This document shows, piece by piece, positions 55,253 through 62,013 of a DNA stretch of 64,000 bases. Under the pieces are notes generated by a model, which saw only the letters and a program-made list of their open reading frames with translations, searched no databases and was not told where the DNA came from. Position numbers and translations under genes: made by a program. Source of the DNA: Pseudooceanicola marinus (GTDB lineage Bacteria > Pseudomonadota > Alphaproteobacteria > Rhodobacterales > Rhodobacteraceae); assembly GCF_002786295.1 (NCBI RefSeq), contig NZ_PGTC01000017.1:62001-126000 (forward strand), read 5' to 3'. Each line of letters starts with the position of its first letter. Positions within the stretch are counted from its first letter, which is position 1.

Positions 55253-55786
55253 GTGAGAGAAGCAAGGGGCAGGGGCCCACATATCAACATAACGCAGGGC
55301 GAGTTTGCAGTTTCGGACTCCGTCGGCGGCATGATCACCACCATCCTCGGATCCTGCGTCGCGACCTGCATCTGGGATCCGGTGCGTGGCTGCGGCGGAA
55401 TGAACCACATCCTTGTGGCGCGATCTCATACCGCCCTCGGCATCAACGACTTTGCCGGGGTCAACGCGATGGAGTTGTTGATCAACGGGCTGGTGCGGCT
55501 CGGCGCAGTCCGGTCGCGGCTGCAGGCCAAGGTGTTCGGCGGCGCCAACATGATCAACGGGTTATCAGACATTGGACACACAAACGGGGCCTTCGTGGTC
55601 GAGTTCCTTGAACGTGAGGGCATTCCGCTTCTGGGCAAGAGCCTGGGGGGAACATCGGCCCGACAGATCCGCTTCATGGTTGCCGAGGGTCGTGTGATGC
55701 AACGCACCGTCGCCGCAGCACCTGACGTGGTTCAGCCTGCGCCGAAGCCGGAGCCGGTCGAGCGCAACGGAGTGGAACTGTTCTGA
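55253..55786 (+). CDS. cheD: Chemoreceptor glutamine deamidase CheD
   Basis: A 177-residue protein starting at GTG. Text: SDSVGGMITTILGSCVATCIWDP contains the catalytic Cys, HILVARS the His, and FGGANMINGLSDIGHTNGAFV the conserved loop; the C-terminal part (PKPEPVERNGVELF) is extra. CheD deamidates receptor glutamines, and so works with CheB. The mcp-cheB-cheD group without cheA, cheW or cheR suggests an accessory gene group whose core pathway lies elsewhere. The prophage begins 0.4 kb downstream. Confidence 0.93.
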   Translation: MREARGRGPHINITQGEFAVSDSVGGMITTILGSCVATCIWDPVRGCGGMNHILVARSHTALGINDFAGVNAMELLINGLVRLGAVRSRLQAKVFGGANMINGLSDIGHTNGAFVVEFLEREGIPLLGKSLGGTSARQIRFMVAEGRVMQRTVAAAPDVVQPAPKPEPVERNGVELF

Positions 55787-55937
55787 TTTATTGTCTTGGG
55801 CTCTTCGACGTTCCGCCGTCTTGCATCGTAGACTTGGCGAACACCGCCCGATGCACAGGCCCAACGGTTGCGCGTCGATCTGACGGTTCTTCTGGTGCAA
55901 CAGCGGATTGTGAGCGATCCGGGCCGATGGATCCTGC

Positions 55938-56117
55938 CTACGACAGGGCTAACGAAACACCCGCTAAGGCTATCGGGGCCGAAAGAACCACTATTGAGTA
56001 GAGCGCAGGGACGGCCAGGAAGTCTGCAGATGCACTGAGCGCGATCAGGTTGCAGAGGATTGCTTGGCGACGTCGGTTCACGCGTTTAGTCAACAAGTCG
56101 GCCCAGAACGCTGACAT
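55938..56117 (-). CDS. Possible small membrane protein beside the prophage
   Basis: A 59-codon frame on the minus strand starting at ATG 56117, with GGAGCG 11 nt upstream. It begins with a basic segment (LLTKRVNRRRQAI) followed by about 40 hydrophobic residues (LCNLIALSASADFLAVPALY, then SIVVLSAPIALAGVSLALS). The pattern fits a two-span membrane protein or the truncated end of one. It lies in the 385-nt host stretch between cheD and attL. Because it ends at the host side of the site, it is host, not phage, sequence. Real coding is uncertain. Confidence 0.35.
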   Translation of the reverse strand: MSAFWADLLTKRVNRRRQAILCNLIALSASADFLAVPALYSIVVLSAPIALAGVSLALS

Positions 56118-56162
56118 GGCAGAGCTTTCGCTCCGATACGTAGCGTACGCGCAGTTATCATA

Positions 56163-56190
56163 ATATCACATAATACTGATTATAGCAATT
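56163..56190 (-). other. attL, dif-like XerCD site (left)
   Basis: Read on the minus strand it is a 28-bp dif-like site: arm AATTGCTATAA, spacer TCAGTA, arm TTATGTGATAT. The last arm matches the E. coli XerD arm TTATGTTAAAT at 9 of 11 positions. The inner palindrome ATAAT-N4-ATTAT, as in dif, is intact. The same spacer recurs at attR. On this reading the outer (left) arm is host DNA. Confidence 0.75.
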
Positions 56191-56250
56191 TTGATACCTT
56201 CTGGTTGAGGGGCAATCCCGCTCCCTCGACCGTTTTCAAGAGGTATCATC

Positions 56251-56394
56251 ATGCTGAACAAACTTAAAACCCTTCCCATGGGTCCCGTCTGGGGTGTCGT
56301 CCTCAAGACGGTGCTTCCCTCGGTCCTGGCTTCGCTGGGCACGGTTGTTGCCGTTGCCTATTCCGAGGGCTACAGCGCGTTCTGCGGTCTCTGA
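56251..56394 (+). CDS. Phage small single-span membrane protein, first gene
   Basis: A 47-codon gene with a good ribosome-binding site (CAAGAGG, 7 nt before ATG). The protein starts MLNKLKTLPMGPVWGVVLKT, and has one hydrophobic segment at about residues 14-36 (VWGVVLKTVLPSVLASLGTVVAV), then a polar tail YSEGYSAFCGL. It is the first gene after attL. It could be a holin-like, ejection or structural membrane protein; the sequence gives no decision. It is separated by one nucleotide from the next gene. Confidence 0.65.
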   Translation: MLNKLKTLPMGPVWGVVLKTVLPSVLASLGTVVAVAYSEGYSAFCGL

Positions 56395-56395
56395 T

Positions 56396-56629
56396 ATGTC
56401 GGATGATCGCCCGCCCATTCACGAATATGACCAAGCGCTTTGGCGTCTTGTTCAATTCGTGGTCAGTGAGCGCTATTCTCGGATCGAGCTTTCTCTAGCG
56501 ATCCAGATTGTCGCAGATATCTACTGGGTGTCGGAAGCCAAAGTGGTTTCCGACATGAACAAGCGCTCTTCCGGCCTTGGGGTTCATGTCTCCAATGCTC
56601 CGAAGAAGCCGTTGCATCGGGTGTCCTGA
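56396..56629 (+). CDS. Phage protein of unknown function (77 aa)
   Basis: A 77-residue protein (MSDDRPPIHEYDQALWRLVQ at the N-terminus). The middle (VVSERYSRIELSLAIQIVADIYWVSEAKVVSDMNKRS) has the look of an HTH-like or winged helix segment. The ATG at 56396 is selected: the frame is open to 56294, but that part lies inside the preceding small gene. The stop overlaps the next start (TGATG). Its neighbours place it in the structural/assembly operon; no VP assignment is made. Confidence 0.6.
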   Translation: MSDDRPPIHEYDQALWRLVQFVVSERYSRIELSLAIQIVADIYWVSEAKVVSDMNKRSSGLGVHVSNAPKKPLHRVS

Positions 56630-57513
56630 TGGATCCTGCAACGACGGCTTCCCTCATCAAGGTCGGTGGTTCCCTTCTTGGCGGTCTCTTTGGCCGCAAG
56701 AAGTCCAAGCCGAAATATGTTGTTCCGCCCTATGACAAGATCCGGGCGGCCTTGGAAAATGCCGGTTACAACCCAGCGGCTGGCGCGAATGCGCAAGGCG
56801 CTGTTGTCTCTGGTTCCCAGAACTTCATGGGATCGGCAATCGCTGATGCCGCCCTCCATTTGGCGGACGGCATGCAAGACAAAGCAGCGCAGGAAGGAGA
56901 AGCTCAAAAGCTGCGCGAGGAAAACGCGCAGCTTGCAAAGAAGGTACAAGACCTTACAATCCGTCCCCGAGTTGGCGGGATTTACTCCGGCAATGTGTCA
57001 ACGCCGTCCATTCGGTCGGCTATGGGGGTTTCCGATGGAAGGTCTGGTCGAACTGCTCAAGGCGCTAATTCTAATTCCGCTAACGTTGATAGCGGCGTTT
57101 CTGGTGCTTCTGATGCTTCTGGCGGTGTTCCTCTAAGGGAACTGTCCGAAACCCTACCCGTCGATCCTCGGCGGGAGGTCGATAACAATCCAGTTTCGAC
57201 CGGCCCCGGGTTTATGGTCATCGACAATCCTGTCTTTGACTTTCCAATCTACGTTCCCACGCTAGACGGTGATGAACCCCTTGGGTTCACCGATTTGCCT
57301 GCTCTTGGCGCCTCGTATCTCGGTTCGCGTATCTACGCTAATCGGGCCACTCTTGGCCCCAAACGGTCGACCAATGATCTGACCTTTGGCGATCAAGGCT
57401 ACCCGCGCGACTACGCGCGTCCACCTGGCACCGCCAAAAAGTCCCGTCGCTGGGACCCCCCGTACATCGACTACCCGATGTATCGGCCCACGCCGTTTGC
57501 GGGGCCGCGCTGA
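56629..57513 (+). CDS. DNA pilot protein (VP2-like)
   Basis: A 294-residue protein, length and composition typical of microviral VP2/H. The N-terminus has a hydrophobic Gly-rich segment (ASLIKVGGSLLGGLFGRKKSKP), then the VPPYDKIRAALENAGYNPAAGANAQGAVV stretch that is characteristic of pilot proteins, an Ala-rich helix (SAIADAALHLADGMQDKAAQEGEAQKLREENAQLAKK, coiled-coil), a low-complexity Ser/Gly/Asn region (residues 136-170), and a C-terminal PPYIDYPMYRPTPF. It carries DNA through the host envelope. Its low-complexity part coincides with an overprinted ORF. Confidence 0.88.
   Translation: MDPATTASLIKVGGSLLGGLFGRKKSKPKYVVPPYDKIRAALENAGYNPAAGANAQGAVVSGSQNFMGSAIADAALHLADGMQDKAAQEGEAQKLREENAQLAKKVQDLTIRPRVGGIYSGNVSTPSIRSAMGVSDGRSGRTAQGANSNSANVDSGVSGASDASGGVPLRELSETLPVDPRREVDNNPVSTGPGFMVIDNPVFDFPIYVPTLDGDEPLGFTDLPALGASYLGSRIYANRATLGPKRSTNDLTFGDQGYPRDYARPPGTAKKSRRWDPPYIDYPMYRPTPFAGPR
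57035..57136 (+). CDS. Overprinted single-span membrane peptide inside VP2 (lysis candidate)
   Basis: A 33-codon ORF in a different frame inside VP2. It starts at ATG 57035 with a GGGGG tract 6 nt upstream and ends TAA at 57136. The peptide has a short charged N-terminus (MEGLVELLK) and then one long hydrophobic run (ALILIPLTLIAAFLVLLMLL, then AVFL). This is the architecture of phage amphipathic lysis proteins such as phiX174 E and MS2 L, both of which are overlapping genes. The function is inferred; the ORF itself is seen in the sequence. Confidence 0.55.
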   Translation: MEGLVELLKALILIPLTLIAAFLVLLMLLAVFL

Positions 57514-57614
57514 TGAAGCGTCGGCCTTGCAAGGGCTGCGCCGCTCGTAGAGCCGCGCTGTCCAAATCCCTCAAGACGATTTCCCGCAAACTCAAATCCA
57601 AGGCAAAAAAATGA
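57513..57614 (+). CDS. Small basic DNA-packaging peptide (J/VP8-like)
   Basis: A 33-codon gene: 14 of its 33 residues are Lys or Arg (MKRRPCKGCAARRAALSKSL, then an Arg/Lys-rich tail to ...KAKK). This fits the small J-type protein that binds microviral ssDNA during packaging. Two Cys form a CxxC. Its start overlaps the VP2 stop (TGATG), and its stop overlaps the MCP start (ATGA), which is strong evidence that it is translated. It was not visible as a long frame because of its size. Confidence 0.8.
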   Translation: MKRRPCKGCAARRAALSKSLKTISRKLKSKAKK

Positions 57615-59161
57615 ACTATCAAACCCCTCGCGGCTCCCGCCGCGAACAGCAGTCCCCGTTCGGAAAGTTCCGCGCGGGCAAGCTCAATCCCGTCATGATG
57701 TTCCAGGTGCGCGGCAGCGAAGGCGGCTATCTCTCGCAAGAGATTTCGATGTGGCTAGACCCCATCGTCGGGCGGCTCGTGACGCCCATCACCGCCGAGT
57801 TCATTTCCGTCTTCGTTCCGGCTCAGGCTATGGACGCGATCAAGGATCCCGACGCCGCCTATGCCGGTATGACGGAAGTTCTCCGCGAGAAACTCCGCTC
57901 CGGAAATCCTCTGTTCGATCTCGAAGACGACAACGAAATCGCCCAGCGTTGCGGAGTGGTCCCGCGTCCCATCGGCGGCCAACTCAAGGTTAGCGAAAGC
58001 GTCCGGCTTTGCCACAACGCCGCCGTGAATTTCCTTCGCCAGCGCAAGTACGTGAAGGCGTCCACCGTCCTGCACAGCAACACGGCGATTACCCCTGCCC
58101 TCATCGGCCAGACTGTCCTCGACCGCCTCAACGGCGTTCTGGATCCCGAAGACCGTGTCAACGGGGCCGTCAAGTTCGATATGTCGGACGTTCCGGTCAA
58201 GGGTATCGGTATGCTTGCCGGTGGGTCGTGGGATACGAATGTGACCACCAGAGAGGCCGACGGGTCCGACGTCGTTTACGAGCGTTCAGCCTCGGGTAAC
58301 AACGTCGAAATGCTCGTCAATTCCGGCAAGGTCCCCCAGATCTACGCCGACATGTCCAACGCTGCTGGTGAAGTCAGCCTGACTGACTTCTATAACGCCG
58401 AGACCATGGACCGGCTCACCCGCACCATGCGCAAGATCGTGGACGACAACCCCGAGTACGGCGAGGAAATGGCGCTGAACTGGGCGCTTGGCCTGTCCAT
58501 GGACAGTGGCAAGATTCCTTTCATCATTTCCCGTCAGGAAAAGACCTTCGGGCGCAACATTGTCCCGGCGACCGACAGTGCTGGCGTGCAGACGGAGGTT
58601 CTGCGGTCCGACAGCATTGTTCAAATGTCTTTCACCGTTCCGATCCCCCGGACGGAACTCGGTGGAAACATCATCACCTTCGCTGTCGTCAAGCCTGACG
58701 AAACCCTCGGCGGCCAGCCGCATCCCTATCTCTCTGACGTCTGGGGCGCTGAAAACTTCGTCGCCGATGAACTCGCTCTGGACCCGGTTCCGGTCACGTT
58801 CCGTGACCTCGACTATCAAGTCGATCCCGGTCAAGAGAACACCGTTGCGTTCTATGTCGGTAACAACGGCCTCAAGCGGACCTATGTCAACTACGGTCTG
58901 ACGCGCAATCTCGATCCGGAAACGGTCGAGAACAAGAACGCGATCTGGCAGCACACCATTCCGCTGTCGGTCAGTCCGGATAGCGTCCTCTATCCGGAGG
59001 ACCTTCCTCAAGATCCGTTCCTCGTCACCGACGCGGAGGTCTGCTCCTACATCCTGAGCCATACCGCCGTCGTCAAGACCCCGACCATCTTCGGCCCGAC
59101 CCCTGTCGAGGAACTCGCCGTCCTCGAAGATGAAAACGTTTTCGGAGACAATGAAGAATGA
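57611..59161 (+). CDS. Major capsid protein (VP1)
   Basis: A 516-residue protein, the largest phage gene. The text GKFRAGKLNPVMMFQVRGSEGGYLSQEISMWLDPIVGRLVTPITAEFISVFVPAQAMDAI near the N-terminus is of the microvirus major capsid type, followed by a C-terminal region rich in beta structure (DPVPVTFRDLDYQVDPGQENTVAFYVGNNGLKRTYVNYGL). It is the size expected for gokushovirus-like or related VP1 proteins. Overlaps: its start with the basic peptide, its stop with the next gene. The call rests on size, context and family text. Confidence 0.88.
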   Translation: MNYQTPRGSRREQQSPFGKFRAGKLNPVMMFQVRGSEGGYLSQEISMWLDPIVGRLVTPITAEFISVFVPAQAMDAIKDPDAAYAGMTEVLREKLRSGNPLFDLEDDNEIAQRCGVVPRPIGGQLKVSESVRLCHNAAVNFLRQRKYVKASTVLHSNTAITPALIGQTVLDRLNGVLDPEDRVNGAVKFDMSDVPVKGIGMLAGGSWDTNVTTREADGSDVVYERSASGNNVEMLVNSGKVPQIYADMSNAAGEVSLTDFYNAETMDRLTRTMRKIVDDNPEYGEEMALNWALGLSMDSGKIPFIISRQEKTFGRNIVPATDSAGVQTEVLRSDSIVQMSFTVPIPRTELGGNIITFAVVKPDETLGGQPHPYLSDVWGAENFVADELALDPVPVTFRDLDYQVDPGQENTVAFYVGNNGLKRTYVNYGLTRNLDPETVENKNAIWQHTIPLSVSPDSVLYPEDLPQDPFLVTDAEVCSYILSHTAVVKTPTIFGPTPVEELAVLEDENVFGDNEE

Positions 59162-59652
59162 CCGAAATCACGCGCAACGCCCGTTTCGTGTCCGCCAACG
59201 GCGGCAAGGTCGACATCATCGACCTTCAATCCGGCGAGGTTCTGGCCGATGTGTCGGTTCCTCCTGGTATCCAGCCCACCGGGCCGTATCTGGATCTCGT
59301 TCCCTATGGTGCCCAGCTTCAGGTTGGCCCCGAATCAGGTCTTGCTGTCCTTGAGCCTCGCTCTCTGACCAGCATTTCCAAGTCGCCCCTTCGGCATCAG
59401 AGCGGGGCAAATCCTGACTTCCAGCCCACTTCTGCGAGTCGCATGGAACGCGAGTTGCGTTTGCAGATCGCGCGGATGAAATCGCTCAATGACGGCGCTG
59501 AGCGGCGTCAGCGCAAGCTGGATCAGATCGAGCGCATCCCGAACGCTCCGATGGAAGATCCGGCCCCCGTTGTGGAGCCGAGCCCTGCCCCCGCTCCGGA
59601 ACCCAATCCGGAGCCTGCGCCCGAACCCCAGCCGGAAGGCGGCAATGAGTAG
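59158..59652 (+). CDS. Phage protein with C-terminal Pro/Glu repeats (possible VP3/scaffold)
   Basis: A 164-residue protein. The N-terminal half (TEITRNARFVSANGGKVDIIDLQSGEVLADVSVPPGIQPTGPY) is beta-like; the middle is a helix (MERELRLQIARMKSLNDGAERRQRKLDQIERI, coiled-coil); and the tail is PE-rich with repeated PAPEPNPEPAPEPQPEGG. It sits right after the capsid gene (ATGA overlap), where microviruses often carry their scaffolding/structural genes, so an internal scaffold (VP3) is one guess. No homology can be claimed from text. Confidence 0.6.
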   Translation: MTEITRNARFVSANGGKVDIIDLQSGEVLADVSVPPGIQPTGPYLDLVPYGAQLQVGPESGLAVLEPRSLTSISKSPLRHQSGANPDFQPTSASRMERELRLQIARMKSLNDGAERRQRKLDQIERIPNAPMEDPAPVVEPSPAPAPEPNPEPAPEPQPEGGNE

Positions 59653-59971
59653 CAGGCGCTACGTCAAGCGTACCTGGCGCGTCCCGAAAGATCGGGGCGC
59701 GTTGGAATACTTCGCCACGCTGGTTCAGAAAGCCCTGCGCAAGCACGGCTGGCCAGCGAAATTCGAATTCGACCGAGAGGCAGGCGGTTTTGTCGTTCTC
59801 CATGTCGATGGGGGCAGCACTTTGCCCCCCGACTTTGAAGACGCGTTCGGCATTGCCGTTCGCATCGCCGCTCGTACTCACGGCGTCGAGGTCGAGCAAT
59901 TCGCCAACTGGGCCAATTTCACCCGCGAATATCGCGTGGCCCCCGGTGGGCACTTCCGAGAAGTGAAATAA
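59645..59971 (+). CDS. Phage protein of unknown function (108 aa)
   Basis: A 108-residue protein starting MSSRRYVKRTWRVPKDRGAL, basic at the N-terminus and acidic later (LPPDFEDAF..GIAVRIAARTHGVEVEQFANWANFTREY). The ATG at 59645 overlaps the previous stop by 8 nt; the frame is open to 59489 but only as a shadow. It is followed by 4 nt before the amidase start. The text resembles no protein I know. Confidence 0.55.
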   Translation: MSSRRYVKRTWRVPKDRGALEYFATLVQKALRKHGWPAKFEFDREAGGFVVLHVDGGSTLPPDFEDAFGIAVRIAARTHGVEVEQFANWANFTREYRVAPGGHFREVK

Positions 59972-59975
59972 AACC

Positions 59976-60479
59976 ATGATTTATCAAGGAAAAGCAGGCT
60001 ATCCCGTTAGGGAGGCCATTCTACACTGTTGCGCCATCAACACCGGCCAGTTCAAACACATGACCCCGTTTCAGGTCTTCACCACTGTCAACCAGTGGCA
60101 TACTGAACGGGGTTTCAGTCGTGGCTTCGGCTATCACGGCCTTTTCATGCCCGACGGTACCTTCTTCGAGGGCCGTCCGTTCAAGATGATCGGAGCGCAC
60201 TGCATTGAGCGCAATCGCGGCTCTCTCGGCTTCCTGCTGATCGAAAGTACCAAAATCAAGCGCATGGGAACGTTCGGTGATTACTTCACCGAATCGCAGC
60301 GCCTCGCCGTCAAGGCCAAGCTGGCCGAAATCCCCGGCCTCGAAAAGGTCTCCGGGCATAACGACTATGCCCCGAAGCTCTGTCCTGGCTTCAAGGTCGT
60401 TTCTGACGACTGGCTTCCTTGTGATGCCAAACCGTCCTTCCCTCTCTCCGGCGATAACTTCCGGGTTCTCGGAAGCTAG
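59976..60479 (+). CDS. N-acetylmuramoyl-L-alanine amidase, T7 lysozyme type (endolysin)
   Basis: A 167-residue protein with the zinc amidase_2/T7 lysozyme pattern. His17 is in AILHCC, His128 in SGHNDYAPKLCPGF, Cys136 two residues after Lys134. T7 lysozyme uses His17, His122, Cys130 and Lys128, so the 8- and 6-residue spacings from the second His are identical. GFGYHG (Tyr53) may supply the catalytic Tyr. It would cleave the peptidoglycan amide bond during lysis. Such a muralytic enzyme is unusual in microviruses, which commonly lyse with a single-gene inhibitor. Not signal-peptide bearing, so it would need a holin. Confidence 0.85.
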   Translation: MIYQGKAGYPVREAILHCCAINTGQFKHMTPFQVFTTVNQWHTERGFSRGFGYHGLFMPDGTFFEGRPFKMIGAHCIERNRGSLGFLLIESTKIKRMGTFGDYFTESQRLAVKAKLAEIPGLEKVSGHNDYAPKLCPGFKVVSDDWLPCDAKPSFPLSGDNFRVLGS

Positions 60480-60484
60480 CGCCT

Positions 60485-60522
60485 AAGCCCCGGCCCCCTA
60501 ACGAAAGTGGGGGCCGGGGCTT
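60485..60522 (+). terminator. Strong hairpin terminator between amidase and rep
   Basis: A perfect 14-bp stem AAGCCCCGGCCCCC/GGGGGCCGGGGCTT with a 10-nt loop TAACGAAAGT starts 6 nt after the amidase stop, followed by TTGC. It may end the structural transcript; being so perfect, it will also fold in the ssDNA form. Confidence 0.75.
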
Positions 60523-60566
60523 TGCATTCCCCCTAGTTCCAGTATGCACTTAAAGGAACTCGACTC

Positions 60567-61802
60567 ATGTGCACCCGACCTATTGAGCAAGACGGAAGAG
60601 TCTTCGCATGTCGTACCTGTGACGACTGCATCGCCACTCGCCGGCACAACTGGATTGCCCGAGCGATGGCTGAAAAGACCCATTGGCCCCATACTCTCAG
60701 CGTCACGCTGACCTATTCCGAGGATACGCAGGAAAGCAGGGATGCTGCGCAGATCTTCTGTTACGCGGACGTGCGCGCCTTCTTGGCGCGTCTCCGCTCC
60801 GCTGCCCGCCGCTATGCGAAGGACCAGCGGCTTAACGTGACACCTGTCATTCGTTTTCTCTGCGCAGGCGAACAGGGCGACCGGAACGGGCGCTGCCACT
60901 GGCACCTGATCCTGTACTCCAATGTTCCCCTTTGGAAGCTTGGGAAAGTGCGACTTCGGCGCACCTGGCTGCAAAAGCTCTCCGACATGCTCACCGTTGG
61001 CAAGCGTAAGCGCCGCCTGAATTGGTCTCTTTGGGACTACGGCTTCTGCACGTTTCAGGAACCCGATGAAGGCGGCATGGCCTATGTGTTGAGTTACTGC
61101 CTCAAAGACCAGTTCACCGAAGAAAAGTCCCGTGGGACGATGCGCGCCGCCAAGGCCGAAAACTTCGCGACTGGTTACTTCGGCATGTCCAAGCGCCCTG
61201 CTATCGGAGAGCAATGGCTCTTCCAGAAAATGGAACGCCTTTTGGTGTCTGGCGCGGTCATGCCCAAACTTCAATTTCGGGTGCCCGGTATGTCCGGGTA
61301 TTGGGTGCCTAACGGCTCCTTCCGAAAAAAGGCCCTCTGGGCCCTCGTTGCGCTTAACAAGCGCATAGCATGGACCACCGGCGCTAACGCGCCGCAATGG
61401 TCCACCCTTCTCGCCTCCCTTGAAGGAAGCGAAGCTGATCTGGAGATACTCAATGGCCCGCAGGAAGAAGACCCGGACGACTTCGAAGACGTCGATCTCT
61501 TCGTCGCAAGACGAGCGCGAGAAAAAGCGCAGCAGCGCCGGGATGAGGAATTCATCGCGCGTTGCGGTAGAGAGCTACCCTGCACGGGTTGCCTCTACCC
61601 CTATTCAGACGACGCCATTAGGCGTCAGTTCGGCCTTGAAAGAGTCTACGACGAAAACGGCGAGGTCGAAAAGTACCGCGCCGCGCCCGGGTTCGAACAC
61701 CCGTATCTCAGATGGGCGCGCCCCGGCCTCGGTATCCATACCTATTGCGAGCGCCGAGGCACAAAAGAAGCCCGTCGAGTCTTCCCGGCGACGGGAGGCT
61801 AA
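60567..61802 (+). CDS. Replication initiator, HUH endonuclease (VP4-like)
   Basis: A 411-residue protein. The HUH motif is GRCHWHLILYS (His111, His113). The downstream tyrosine is in GGMAYVLSYCLKDQF (Tyr173, Tyr177). The N-terminus has a Cys cluster (CRTCDDC, Cys15/18/21), and a second CxxC near the C-terminus (PCTGCLYPYSDD). This is the rolling-circle nickase/ligase for microviral ssDNA synthesis. It is longer than typical gokushovirus VP4 of about 300 aa. A ribosome-binding site AAAGGAAC precedes the ATG. A basic ORF overlaps its 3' end. Confidence 0.9.
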   Translation: MCTRPIEQDGRVFACRTCDDCIATRRHNWIARAMAEKTHWPHTLSVTLTYSEDTQESRDAAQIFCYADVRAFLARLRSAARRYAKDQRLNVTPVIRFLCAGEQGDRNGRCHWHLILYSNVPLWKLGKVRLRRTWLQKLSDMLTVGKRKRRLNWSLWDYGFCTFQEPDEGGMAYVLSYCLKDQFTEEKSRGTMRAAKAENFATGYFGMSKRPAIGEQWLFQKMERLLVSGAVMPKLQFRVPGMSGYWVPNGSFRKKALWALVALNKRIAWTTGANAPQWSTLLASLEGSEADLEILNGPQEEDPDDFEDVDLFVARRAREKAQQRRDEEFIARCGRELPCTGCLYPYSDDAIRRQFGLERVYDENGEVEKYRAAPGFEHPYLRWARPGLGIHTYCERRGTKEARRVFPATGG

Positions 61803-61917
61803 ACCCGTCCTGGCACCACCAGATGATCGGGCGACGTGCAAGCCGCGACCCGACAACACCCGATCCAAGGGTGGCGGAAGTCGGCCGTTTGTCCCGTGGT
61901 GTGACCGGAAGCGCTGA
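61453..61917 (+). CDS. Overlapping basic Ser/Arg-rich ORF at the 3' end of rep
   Basis: A 154-codon ORF in another frame starting at ATG 61453, with TGGAG 7 nt upstream. It runs through the rep 3' end and 115 nt beyond it, ending 60 nt before a strong terminator. The protein is basic (MARRKKTRTTSKTSISSSQD at the N-terminus) and Ser/Pro/Arg-rich. In several microviruses a small basic gene (VP5/C type) overlaps or follows rep, which makes it a plausible equivalent. A random open frame in GC-rich DNA is the alternative. Confidence 0.45.
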   Translation: MARRKKTRTTSKTSISSSQDEREKKRSSAGMRNSSRVAVESYPARVASTPIQTTPLGVSSALKESTTKTARSKSTAPRPGSNTRISDGRAPASVSIPIASAEAQKKPVESSRRREAKPVLAPPDDRATCKPRPDNTRSKGGGSRPFVPWCDRKR

Positions 61918-61977
61918 CGCTTCCACACACTCCACCTTCCCCAGCCCGACCACCCAACCACGTTTGATGTGGTCGCA

Positions 61978-62013
61978 GGATGCCCGAAACGACGGTTTCG
62001 GGCATCCTTTTTT
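61978..62013 (+). terminator. Intrinsic terminator after rep
   Basis: A perfect 12-bp stem GGATGCCCGAAAC/GTTTCGGGCATCC with a 4-nt GACG loop, followed by TTTTTT. This is the strongest terminator in the element and ends the rep-side transcript. Confidence 0.92.

Noticed and set aside
56666-57034. Upstream part of the frame that contains the overprinted membrane peptide
   Set aside because: The first 123 codons are basic/Ser-rich shadow of VP2; only the last 33 codons have a hydrophobic character and a start with a nearby G-tract.
60277-60486. 69-codon ORF within the amidase gene
   Set aside because: Ser/Pro-rich shadow, no ribosome-binding site.
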